NCBI GenBank assembly: GCA_028095005.1
Contig: CM051459.1
Coordinates: forward strand, 196,021,902 to 196,085,901
From: Rhynchospora pubera
Lineage: Eukaryota > Streptophyta > Magnoliopsida > Poales > Cyperaceae
Direction: 5' to 3'
Length of the DNA: 64,000 nucleotides
The position numbers and the translations under genes are program-made. The first letter of the stretch is position 1; each line of letters opens with the position of its first letter. The notes beneath the pieces are model-generated. The model was not told the DNA's origin. It worked only from the letters and a program-made list of their open reading frames with translations, and ran no database searches. Of this stretch, positions 56,190 through 64,000 are shown piece by piece.

Positions 56190-57704
56190 ATGGTGAATCC
56201 AAGGCAGACCAGGGCCAGTGCTAGGGCAGCAGCCTCCTCTTCCTCTCAGGCAACCCCTGCTCAGCCAGCACGGCAACCTTCATCCGGGCCCAACCCGGAT
56301 TATGTTAGGCACCCCGAGGCGGTGAACTATGAAAAGGAGGCTGGATTTCTCATGCCATGGACCTATATGTTCCTCAATTACATGAAGATTAAGCACAGGA
56401 CCTTTGAGCACACTCGATTCATGGACATGCGAACTTTAGAGGAGTTTGGTGTGGCGGAGCAATTTATTGAGATATCAAGCAATGTTGGCATCAAACCAGA
56501 ATTTTGGAATTTCCGTGAGCCAGCCTACCGCGCTCTTTCCTTGGAATTTTTGTGTTCACTCGAGCTTCTAGAGGAGAATGGGAGAGAATACATAGCTTAC
56601 CAACTTGGCAACATTGGTAGAAGGGCATGGCTAGATGAGTTGTCGGGGGTATTTCAATTGGAAAATGGGGCCGTGGAGCAATTGAGTTGGACAAGAGATC
56701 CTAACAATGAAATGACAAGGGACGCGGTTTGGAGTTGCTTGAGTGGGCGCATTGATAACTTGCAATCCCGCCATGTGCAACATCCCACTCTCAGGATCCT
56801 TCTTCGCGGCATAGCAGCCACTATCTTTGCTCGTGGTGAGACGGTGAACATCACGAATGGCCAAGAGATCGCCTTCCTATGGCACATGCTCCAACCCGAG
56901 CCCGAGAGGCTTAATGTCATTAAATTCATGGTTGAGCATTGGATCTATCAAAGGGATAAGAAGAACATCACGGGGAACATCACCATGGGCTCCTTTGTTA
57001 CCATCCTTGCCAAAAGACTCAGGGTGCGCTTGCCTCAAGCTAGTGATTGCACGGGATACACCCATTATGATGATGAGAGGTTCCGGGCGGCACGATTCAT
57101 CAAGATAAGCCATGAGAAAATAGGAGAGCCCGGGAGAATCCTTTGGCTTCGCGATCAAGCAAGCAACTTCTACCTTCCTTACCCGCATAAGGTAGATCTC
57201 TCTAATTCTAACTCTTGGCTCATACCCTTTGACTATGTGACTCCTAGGAGCGGCGCAATACCCGAGGTAGCCCCACCTCAACCTCCTCTGTCCATACCCA
57301 TGGAGACAGATGAGGCAGGCACATCCGAGAGGCCCATCCCGCCTAGTCATGCACCCTCTTCTTATGACGGCAATGATCAAATACCACCTTGGGCCACCAA
57401 CCTCATGAATATGATGGTTGAAGTGCGCGATGAAGTGAGGCGCAACACGAATGCTTGTGCGGATTATGGGATGCACTTGAGTCGCCTTTCCAATGAAGTG
57501 ATGCAATTGGGCCAGCGCATTGATGATCTATACTGGATTGAAGGCGAAGATGACCAACCATTGAATGAGCCGGCGAATCCGGAACAAGCCGAAAGCAGCA
57601 GTCGCTCTGCGACTCTCTCTGTCACCAAGGAGGCCTCCCCGAGCCATCACAGCGGGTCCCGTCGCAGCTCCTCTTCTCGGAGCTCGTCTTCTCGTCAAAT
57701 ATGA
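56190..57704 (+). CDS. Athila ORF between pol and 3' LTR (ATHILA ORF-1-like, 'env-position')
   Basis: 504 aa from the first ATG at 56190; a longer open frame upstream would need a TTG start. The N-terminus is low-complexity (Ala/Ser/Gln/Pro). The centre (about residues 40-300) resembles the plant-specific Athila ORF protein family, with FWNFREPAYRALSLEFLCSL and GNITMGSFVTILAKRLRVRL as the most conserved-looking parts. The C-terminus has a probable coiled coil (about 405-450) and a Ser/Arg tail (SRRSSSSRSSSSRQ) like a nucleic-acid-binding or nuclear-targeting tail. I see no signal peptide or transmembrane segment, so calling it an envelope is not supported by this sequence. Its function is unknown. 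Confidence 0.85.
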   Translation: MVNPRQTRASARAAASSSSQATPAQPARQPSSGPNPDYVRHPEAVNYEKEAGFLMPWTYMFLNYMKIKHRTFEHTRFMDMRTLEEFGVAEQFIEISSNVGIKPEFWNFREPAYRALSLEFLCSLELLEENGREYIAYQLGNIGRRAWLDELSGVFQLENGAVEQLSWTRDPNNEMTRDAVWSCLSGRIDNLQSRHVQHPTLRILLRGIAATIFARGETVNITNGQEIAFLWHMLQPEPERLNVIKFMVEHWIYQRDKKNITGNITMGSFVTILAKRLRVRLPQASDCTGYTHYDDERFRAARFIKISHEKIGEPGRILWLRDQASNFYLPYPHKVDLSNSNSWLIPFDYVTPRSGAIPEVAPPQPPLSIPMETDEAGTSERPIPPSHAPSSYDGNDQIPPWATNLMNMMVEVRDEVRRNTNACADYGMHLSRLSNEVMQLGQRIDDLYWIEGEDDQPLNEPANPEQAESSSRSATLSVTKEASPSHHSGSRRSSSSRSSSSRQI

Positions 57705-57753
57705 TCGGTAACTCGTCTTTTTCTCCTATTTTACATTTTCTCTCCGTGAATGC

Positions 57754-57792
57754 ATGCTTGGGACAAGCATCGTTGAAGTTTGGGGGGGGGAT
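57754..57792 (+). promoter_or_regulatory. Internal polypurine-tract-like site
   Basis: TGCTTGGGACAAGCATCGTT followed by GAAGTTTGGGGGGGGGAT closely copies the layout of the real PPT region at 59124-59160 (TGCTTGAGGACAAGCA, then AAGTTTGGGGGAA). It lies 1.37 kb upstream of the 3' LTR and 50 bp after the second ORF. It could serve as a central PPT or be the relic of an earlier 3' end. Confidence 0.6.
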
Positions 57793-58705
57793 AGGAGCAA
57801 AAGCACATGTGAGGGTTAAATGGGTTAATTCTGAATGAAACGGGTCATTTAGGGAGAATTTTTCATTTTTTTTTCGCTTCTGCTCGGTCCGAGTGGTGTT
57901 TTGCTCGATCCGAGTGACTTTGATCTGAGCTCCGTTCTGTACTCGGTCCGAGTGCGATTCTCCTCGGTCCGAGTGAAAGTTAAAAAAACACACCAACGCG
58001 AATTTGCATGAAATTGAATCAGTTTTTGCCTACCTCTCTTGTTTTAAATGAAAACCTCACACTGTTGGAAACTGTTTTGAGTCAAACTAATTCTTCTTTC
58101 AAGAAAACCGTAGAATGTTTCGATATCTCGATTTTATCCTTGCACCAATGGACTAAATTGGGACTATTTTAGCAAAAATTAGAACTTGATTTTGGATGCT
58201 TTGAATTGTTAGATCAATTTCAGTCGATTCTCACAAGTTTTTGCCGAGTGAACTGATTCGCATTTAGACAAATCTTTGAAAAGAAATTTATCGACTTTAG
58301 AAATTGTAAAATGGATTTGATCTTGTTGGAAATTGTTTTTTAAATCGCTTGAATCACCAACAAGCGGCAATAATGGGAAGTTAAATCAAATAGCTGTGAA
58401 AACGAGGACGCACTGAGGCCTATTCCACCAACTTAGCCACAAACTGGAGGGTATTGGGTTAATTACAAGCTGTCAGGAATTATAATTCAAAGTCTCGAGT
58501 TATAATTGGGGAGCTTGCAATTAATTTCTACCGGACCCGGTGCGAAAGCATTGGTAAAGGAGTTGTTGAGTATTATGGCCCAAGTGTACCGTGGCCATAG
58601 TCGAGCAACACCCGTCCAACCTCCCTAGCGCGACATGTGCTAGTAGCAAACTTAAGGCCGATGATACCGCATTATCCTCTAGGGTGTTAAGCCCCATGGC
58701 TCGAC

Positions 58706-58709
<4 letters not shown>

Positions 58710-58745
<36 letters not shown>
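58710..58745 (+). repeat. 36-base A homopolymer inside the Athila element
   Basis: An unbroken run of A in the 3' non-coding region, preceded by CTCGACTTGT. It may be a slippage-expanded tract or the tail of an RNA copied into the element. It is also a place where assembly length may be unreliable. Confidence 0.85.
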
Positions 58746-58747
<2 letters not shown>

Positions 58748-59145
58748 ATTGGTGAAAATTTGGAAATTGTTTTTAAGAGAAATTCATTATAAAATTTCCG
58801 AAGTTGATAAAGGCCTTTACAAATTTTTGAGGAGTGTGAAAATGAACGGGTGATTGAAATTGAGATCGCATTTGAAATAATAAAGAGAAAGCTAGAGTTC
58901 TAAATTTTGAGAAAAGAGATTTCATCAAGACCAAGGGTTGCATTGATAAATCGTAGAACACTAAACTTGGTTTATGAAATAATTTTTTTTAGTTTGACTT
59001 ATTTGATTGAAGTGTGAGAACTTCTTAAGGCATCATTGATTAAGTTTCATGCTATTTCCTAGGTTTGAGTTACGGCATTGGTTTAGATTTAAGTATAGTC
59101 CATAAATTCTAAGCTTAGGGCGATGCTTGAGGACAAGCAAAATTT

Positions 59146-59160
59146 AAGTTTGGGGGAATT
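59146..59160 (+). promoter_or_regulatory. Polypurine tract of the Athila element
   Basis: AAGTTTGGGGGAATT immediately precedes the 3' LTR and is the expected plus-strand primer site. The preceding TGCTTGAGGACAAGCA is a small hairpin. Confidence 0.8.
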
Positions 59161-60849
59161 TGACATAGTCAATATTTATCATCATTTGGACCGTACTTGG
59201 CACTTAAAATTAACTCAAACCAACGAAATACTTATGAATTATCGTGTTTTTCCCAGGATTTGGCTCTGCCGTCGTTTCTTCTCTTCTCTATGTACAGGTT
59301 TTAGTGATTTCTGGTGATTACGGAGTATTTCGATGGATTCCCGGTGTTTTCTGCACGCTAGACGACTCATTCCTAGCATAGGAGGCATTTCTCAGCACTC
59401 TGCTCGGTCCGAACAGCAGTTCATTCGGTCCGATTGGCACACAGCCGCCATGCCACTTTCCTTATACTCCACTCGGTCCGACCAAGGTATCATTCGGTCC
59501 GAGCAGACGACCGCCATAGCAAGTTTGGAATGTTTTTCAACATGGAAATTGGATTTTCTTGGTATTCTTTCTTGCCTTGGCGTCAAAACCTTCTCTATAT
59601 ACACCTGGGAACATCTATATATACGGGGGGCACGCCTAGGATAAGAAGGGGGGCTACCCTAGATTCCCACTTCCCAAAAGGCTCTTTTATGCTCTTTATC
59701 CATTGGAGATCATTAGGATTTGATTCTAGAAGACGACGGCAGTTGTGGAAAGACGATTTTACCACCCTGCAGCACCCCTTGCCTATTGGGTCCTTGGATT
59801 GATCAAAAAGGAGTATTTGTTTTGTATTTCTTTATGATTTTCTCTTACGATTTGATGGGCTTGTATCTCTATCTTTATATACTGTTTATTATGTGTTTTG
59901 CTACTATGTTAGGCTAATTAACTATGTAGTCTTAGGATTAGGGGATTACCTTTATGTTTGGATGATGTTTGTTTGACTTGTTATCTTATATTATGCTTTG
60001 AGATTTGTTTATTGAGAATTGTTTTGATTGCTTAAATTAAACCACTTGTTGAATCACTAATTACCCTCTAGTTGAACAGCTGCATCTAGTAGGTCTAAGT
60101 TAGGATAAACAAGTTGAATTGATTTAAGTACTTGGGGTAAATTGTTGATCCGAAAGGGGAAGTTAGCTAACACCAAAAGTGTAGTTTTTAGAATGGTTCA
60201 AAAGACTTCTAAATATCCCTAAGAACTCCTTTAAACAAGTTTAATTTGTCGTACTCTATACCAAAAGTTGTGAATCGATTAAATTAATTAGGTTAGATTG
60301 TGATCGAACCAGTATCTGCACCAACAAGCGAAAGCTGAGGCTTAGAACAACTAGGTTTGACCAATAAACCCTGACTTTAAGCATAACTCAGTATAATAAA
60401 CCAAATAAACTCACTTTTGTCTTCTGCTCGGACCGAGTGAGACCTTGTTCGGACCGAGCAGAATGGCGACCGTAGTTTAAACACCAAGTTTAGCACGAGA
60501 GTGTTCGACTTTGGAGTTTAAGCAACCAAACATAATTGAAACCCCGACTCCTAGGACACTCTATTATCTGATTAAAACCCAAAAGACTTACCTTTAGTAC
60601 TTTGCTTTAATTTTAGTTTAATTGTTTTATTCCAAGTCTAAAAAAATCAACCAAAACTGTTTGAGCACTATTTAATTTTATATTATTCAAAATCCCATAA
60701 AATATTTCCATCTAGATTTTAAGAAAAGATAAGTCCAGTATTCATAGATCCGTCCCTTGGGTTCGACCCTAAAGCTATATTCTGAACGATTAGTGAGGTT
60801 AGGTATAGGTTACAAATTTATTTGATTCCTAGGTAATAAACCTTCATCA
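59161..60849 (+). repeat. 3' LTR of the Athila element
   Basis: 1689 bp, same length as the 5' LTR, with the two substitutions noted there. Its right end CTTCATCA is followed by the TSD AGGGG. It carries the same three palindrome pairs. Confidence 0.95.
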
Positions 60850-60854
60850 AGGGG

Positions 60855-61340
60855 AATTATAAATTTCAAATATTTGAGTTAATAAATCCAAAATATTACC
60901 ATCATTATAGTCGAATTTCATATAATAGATACAGATTGACATATGAATTCTCTTAACTTTTTTATAATACTATTTCTGCGTGTAAATTATTTTAAAAATT
61001 TTGAAGATTTTGGATTCAGACATGTTGAACCCCAATCTAAATCGAGACTGACCTGATAATAATCAATATTCTTTATGCAACACTGGCGAAGACAGGATTT
61101 GATTTTTTTTGTTTTAAAAAGAAGGGTAAAATGGATAGTACTATTATTTATAACGTGCTTGGATAATTTATCATTAATCGCTAAACTTGCAACAAACTAT
61201 CATATCTTAATTCATCATTAATAGCACTTCATATTTTTATTATTTAAACTATATCTTCAATAGATACCTTTTTATTGGTGAAACCCCGAAAATTAACAAT
61301 ATCAGCAGCATTTAAATATAAAAAGTAGAGGAGCGTTTCG
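60855..61340. other. Spacer right of the Athila element
   Basis: AT-rich sequence with no ORF, RNA gene or repeat that I recognise. Confidence 0.45.
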
Positions 61341-62760
61341 CTTCCTTCAAATTAGGATGCCCCAAGTTGTCACAAATCACGGATCGTTCGATCAAATCTT
61401 GATGAGCGGTTTAGATGTGACTCTTTTAAAAATGTTTTGTCGCTATGTAATAAAAGTGAAAAGAAAAGAGGAGAAAATCCAGTCTCCGACAGCCTCTCTC
61501 TTGCCTCTCGCCGCCCTCCTTCCTCCATGGCTCCTCTGACTCTTCCCTCTCATATGCCTTTCCTCTCTCACGCATGCGTGCACGTGGTTCAAACCCTTCT
61601 TTCTATTTGACTGATCTGACCCTGATCGGTCTTATTTGAAACCCTAGATTTCCCACCACCATAATCCAGTCAGTCAAAGTGCAGGGCTCGAAGGTAAGCC
61701 TCATTCCCATTGTTAATTGAAAAATTAATTTGTTGCATCCGTACAAGGAACAACTGGGGTTCAACTGGTTGAATTTCAGCACTGTGCTATTTTTTTAAGT
61801 TTTCTCTTACATACTTTGATTGGTTTATCTTAATTTTAACAAATTTTATTTAGAAAAGAAGTTCGTTGTCCCCCTTTCTCTAGTAAAGTTCTTTTTTTTA
61901 TATCAGTAAATAAAGTTCATTTCTTATATTATAATTTATTGATTTCATTTAAAAAAAACTCCTTGCACTGTCAATTCAGAAAAGGAAAAGATAATAAAGA
62001 ATAATATTTGTACATGCATCTATCAACTTTTGGATGCAAATACTAAGTATCAAATTAGGTATTTGGATCAACTTGGTATGTTAGCAAAGTATGGCACTAA
62101 GACTTATTATCGGCAGACTTTGATTGGTGGAAATTATGGACTACTAAATAGAAACAATTTTGTGTCAAATTCTAACTATCACAGGTTAGCTTTAACAGAA
62201 GACATCAATAACATCATTTTTTTTTCTTTTATACTGAACTCGACTTGCTATGAATATGATAACATTAGCTTTTAATTAAGGCAGACCATGGCACTAATTG
62301 CTTACCAGTAAACTTTGGTACCGTATCTATCTGATTTTAGTATTTTACTAAACTAGTTTAGGTAGCCAAACCTTTCATTTGTAACCTTAAAGGTTCTTGT
62401 TTCAATTTAACAGATGATCTATGTTACCTTCTAGATGTGCCAGGAGAATGAAGTAATAACCCAAGAGATGACAATTGAAGGGTCATGGTGAAGCAGCAAT
62501 GAAGAACTAATGATGTAATAACCTATGAGATGGCAATTGAAAGGTCATGGTGAAGAAACAAATGAAGAACTAATTGCAATGCAAAGTTGATCCAATTCTC
62601 AAAGCACTTTTCTTTTTAATAACTGAAATCACTTGAGTGACAGCAGTTTAGACAAATTCTGAGAGTTGTTTTTTTATCTCATTTTTGTACTTGGCTGTAA
62701 GAAGTGCTTGGAAATAAAAAAAAAGCAATAGAGTTCTAGAACTGATGAATTTTTATTCAC
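61341..62760 (+). ncRNA. Possible plus-strand spliced transcript, coding status unknown
   Basis: A gene-like 5' segment: CT-rich sequence near 61480-61570, a telo-box-like AAACCCTAG near 61640, then a donor GAAG/GTAAGC at about 61694. Possible later exons end at a donor-like CACAG/GTTAGC (about 62184) and start after an acceptor-like TTTAACAG (about 62412). The last part has a 62-bp tandem duplication and an AATAAA near 62713. No long ORF is preserved across these pieces. This is a weak call made from sequence composition only. Confidence 0.25.
62450..62574 (+). repeat. Two-copy 62-bp tandem duplication
   Basis: Unit 1 (62450-62511) and unit 2 (62512-62574) share GTAATAACC, GAGATG, CAATTGAA, GGTCATGGTGAAG and AATGAAGAACTAAT with several substitutions. 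Confidence 0.8.
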
Positions 62761-63189
62761 CGGTGATTGTATTGATTATATATTATGTTTTTCCATATTA
62801 TATTTGTATATATTTTTAGGAAAAAATCATTGACATATATACCCATCTAATATTGTGATTGTCAATATATAACAACTTATCAAATTGTTACAATATATGA
62901 CTTAGCATGTCCAGTGTGTACTGGCATTGAACCTGACAAAGATTGCAACCTAGAAGCATGTCCAATGTGTCCATTATGTCAAATTTTTACAATATACAAT
63001 ACAATTCTGATTATATCAATAACCCAAAATACAATATCTTTGTATTATAATGAAGTCACTTACACATCAAGTCAGCTTTACATACAAAATATCCGTCTTT
63101 ATAATTAGTTCGAGCTTACATTCAACTTATATTATAGCTAAAGGAAACAAAAATACATGAAATAAACAAATTGTAACAATAAAAATTTT
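62761..63189. other. Spacer between convergent candidate transcripts
   Basis: AT-rich. A plus-strand stretch at 62904-62985 encodes a Cys-rich peptide (ACPVCTGIEPDKDC, then EACPMCPLC) with paired CxxC motifs. It is open only briefly, so it could be a decayed exon; no family was recognised. Confidence 0.3.
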
Positions 63190-64000
63190 TCATATCCTGA
63201 CACCAAGCACACACAAAAAAAATATGTAGCCAGCAACTAATTTCACACCATCAGCATTTTCATCATTATGCTCTCTGTTATCTGTGTCAATTTTATTGCT
63301 CTCAGAATCCATCTTGGTACCAATATCTTCAATCCATTCTTTGGTATTAAAAACCTCTTTATTATCCTTGGACAACAGTGGCTCCTGAAAAAAACGTAAC
63401 ACCAAATTGAGTAAAAGATGAAAAGTATCACATTAATTCAAAACTGAAGAGCATGAGGTAAGGAAAAAAGAAAGACATCACATTAATTAAACACTTCAAA
63501 GCATCCAGATGCATTAGAATTTTTTTGGGTTAAAAGGTTACAACTTACCATCAGTTATTTTAAATTATAATTCTAAATTATTTCACAACAAATTAAAACC
63601 AACCAAAGGCCATGTATCAAATTAAAAACAACGACACAAATATTCACAATGCAAAAATTAACGAAGCAATTTTTTTATCATATGCATGTATACCAGTATA
63701 TGTGCGTGTCAGAGGGGAATAGAGTACCATTTCATGAGGTGATCGAGGCAATAAGACCAAGAGGTCCTTCAAGTTCCTAACTTGCACGAGTTCATAAAAT
63801 TGTTGCTCAAGGTAGACGACTGAAGTGCGCTGGTGGAGAAATTTAGGGTTTCGAGCGTGATTGGAGTTGCGACAGGAAAGACAAAAGGAGGAAGGAGAGA
63901 GCTCAAGGTGGCACGGAGGGAGAGAGCTGGCAAGAGAGGTGGGACACAAGGAAAAATTAAGTCGGCGACGGAGGAAGAGAACGACGGGAGAGGAGGCGAT
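63190..64000 (-). CDS. Partial unidentified gene with a C-terminal membrane anchor
   Basis: Two exons join in phase: 63728-64000 (open to the window edge, donor GAAATG/GTACTC) and 63190-63384 (acceptor TTTTTTTCAG/GAGCC), giving a stop at 63190. The last exon encodes EPLLSKDNKEVFNTKEWIED, an acidic Asp/Asn/Glu-rich stretch, and a terminal hydrophobic segment (VKLVAGYIFFLCVLGVRI) that looks like a tail anchor. The upstream exon contains a telo-box-like AAACCCTAAATTT, common in 5' UTRs, so coding may instead begin at the ATG touching the splice junction. Family not recognised; the 5' part lies outside the window. Confidence 0.4.

Larger units (their letters stand above)
57705..59124 (+). other. 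Athila 3' non-coding region
   Basis: Holds a PPT-like site near 57754-57792, two palindrome pairs (57885-57973), a stretch resembling other Athila 3' regions and a pure A-run of 36 bases (58710-58745). No coding frame was identified. Confidence 0.6.
46868..60463 (+). repeat. Dispersed paired palindrome module CTCGGWCCGAG, about 20 pairs
   Basis: Starts of the CGGWCCGA core (pair members): 46870/46891, 46939/46960, 47894/47915 (5' LTR); 48532/48553 (leader); 50194/50215, 50359/50380 (gag tail); 51302/51323, 51372/51392 (protease-RT); 53024/53045, 53117/53138 (RNase H-integrase); 54958/54979, 55027/55048, 55095/55117 (after pol); 56041/56063, 56115/56137 (before the second ORF); 57885/57906, 57944/57965 (after it); 59405/59426, 59474/59495, 60429/60450 (3' LTR). 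Spacing is 21 bp in 16 pairs, 22 in three and 20 in one. The fullest form is CTGCTCGGWCCGAGCAG. Variants include CGATCCGA. I did not see the module outside this element. Function unknown. Confidence 0.93.
46626..60849 (+). mobile_element. Complete young Athila-lineage Ty3/gypsy retrotransposon (14.2 kb)
   Basis: Two 1689-bp LTRs (46626-48314 and 59161-60849), TG...CA ends and a perfect 5-bp TSD AGGGG (46621-46625 and 60850-60854). Comparing the LTRs, I find two substitutions (T47966/G60501 and C48268/G60803), so insertion was very recent. Internal order: primer site, short leader, fused gag-pol ORF, about 1.7-kb spacer, second ORF, about 1.4-kb spacer, polypurine tract. The Athila assignment rests on the tRNA-Asp-type primer site, the ORF between pol and the 3' LTR, and the motif after pol. 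Both ORFs are open, so it may still be mobile. Confidence 0.95.

Noticed and set aside
56178..56192. Second Athila ORF starting at 56178
   Set aside because: The codon is TTG; the first ATG is at 56190.
46868..60463. Reading the paired palindromes as a CRISPR array
   Set aside because: Repeats are 11-17 bp, occur in pairs hundreds of bases apart inside coding sequence of a plant retrotransposon, and have no unique 30-bp spacers or cas genes.
1..64000. tRNA or rRNA genes
   Set aside because: None found by eye; the only A/B-box pair belongs to the SINE at 31808-31958.

Overview
The window is nuclear DNA from a flowering plant, most likely a eudicot. The evidence is spliced genes with GT-AG introns, a chloroplast starch-debranching enzyme, a plant-type EAR-motif C2H2 zinc finger gene, an Athila-lineage Ty3/gypsy retrotransposon, a badnavirus-like endogenous pararetrovirus, a tRNA-derived SINE and many MITEs. 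The species cannot be named from sequence alone.

Layout. 1-8540 is an AT-rich satellite with a 172-bp period (about 50 units), interrupted by a 404-bp foldback MULE-type MITE. It ends next to a Helitron-like 3' terminus, and a second foldback MITE follows. 9617-10932 is a foldback element with a minisatellite core. 11344-20490 (minus) is a complete 28-exon gene for chloroplast pullulanase/limit dextrinase (PU1); every splice phase could be reconciled. 22390-29662 holds an apparently intact, linearised caulimovirid genome (minus) with three ORFs, a TATA box, a poly(A) signal and an initiator-tRNA-Met primer site. 29.7-36.7 kb is non-coding with a MITE, a SINE and a tiny hairpin retroposon. 36717-37565 (minus) is an intronless ZAT5-like repressor gene. 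37.6-46.6 kb is non-coding but full of small mobile elements, including hairpin/poly(A) micro-insertions with long target-site duplications, and a rearranged TRIM whose two outer ends are both U3 ends. 46626-60849 is a complete, very young Athila element: 1689-bp LTRs differing at two seen positions, AGGGG TSD, an intact 1959-codon gag-pol and a second 504-codon ORF. The last 3 kb holds a possible transcribed region and the end of a minus-strand gene that runs off the window.

Most notable signals. (1) The Athila element carries about 20 pairs of an 11-bp near-palindrome (CTCGGWCCGAG), nearly all spaced exactly 21 bp, in both LTRs, in leaders just upstream of both ORF starts, in linkers between protein domains and after the second ORF. 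(2) Three ultra-short (28-41 bp) insertions share a hairpin-plus-A-tail design and are flanked by 17-19 bp direct repeats. (3) The endogenous pararetrovirus is broken at what looks like the apex of its own leader hairpin, has no upstream ORF1 and has an unusual ORF after the polyprotein. (4) A TRIM-like element has the LTR start at both ends, in inverted orientation, within a perfect 5-bp TSD.

The two host genes with firm calls are unrelated: one acts in plastid starch breakdown and one in nuclear transcriptional repression. The rest is mainly transposon biology.
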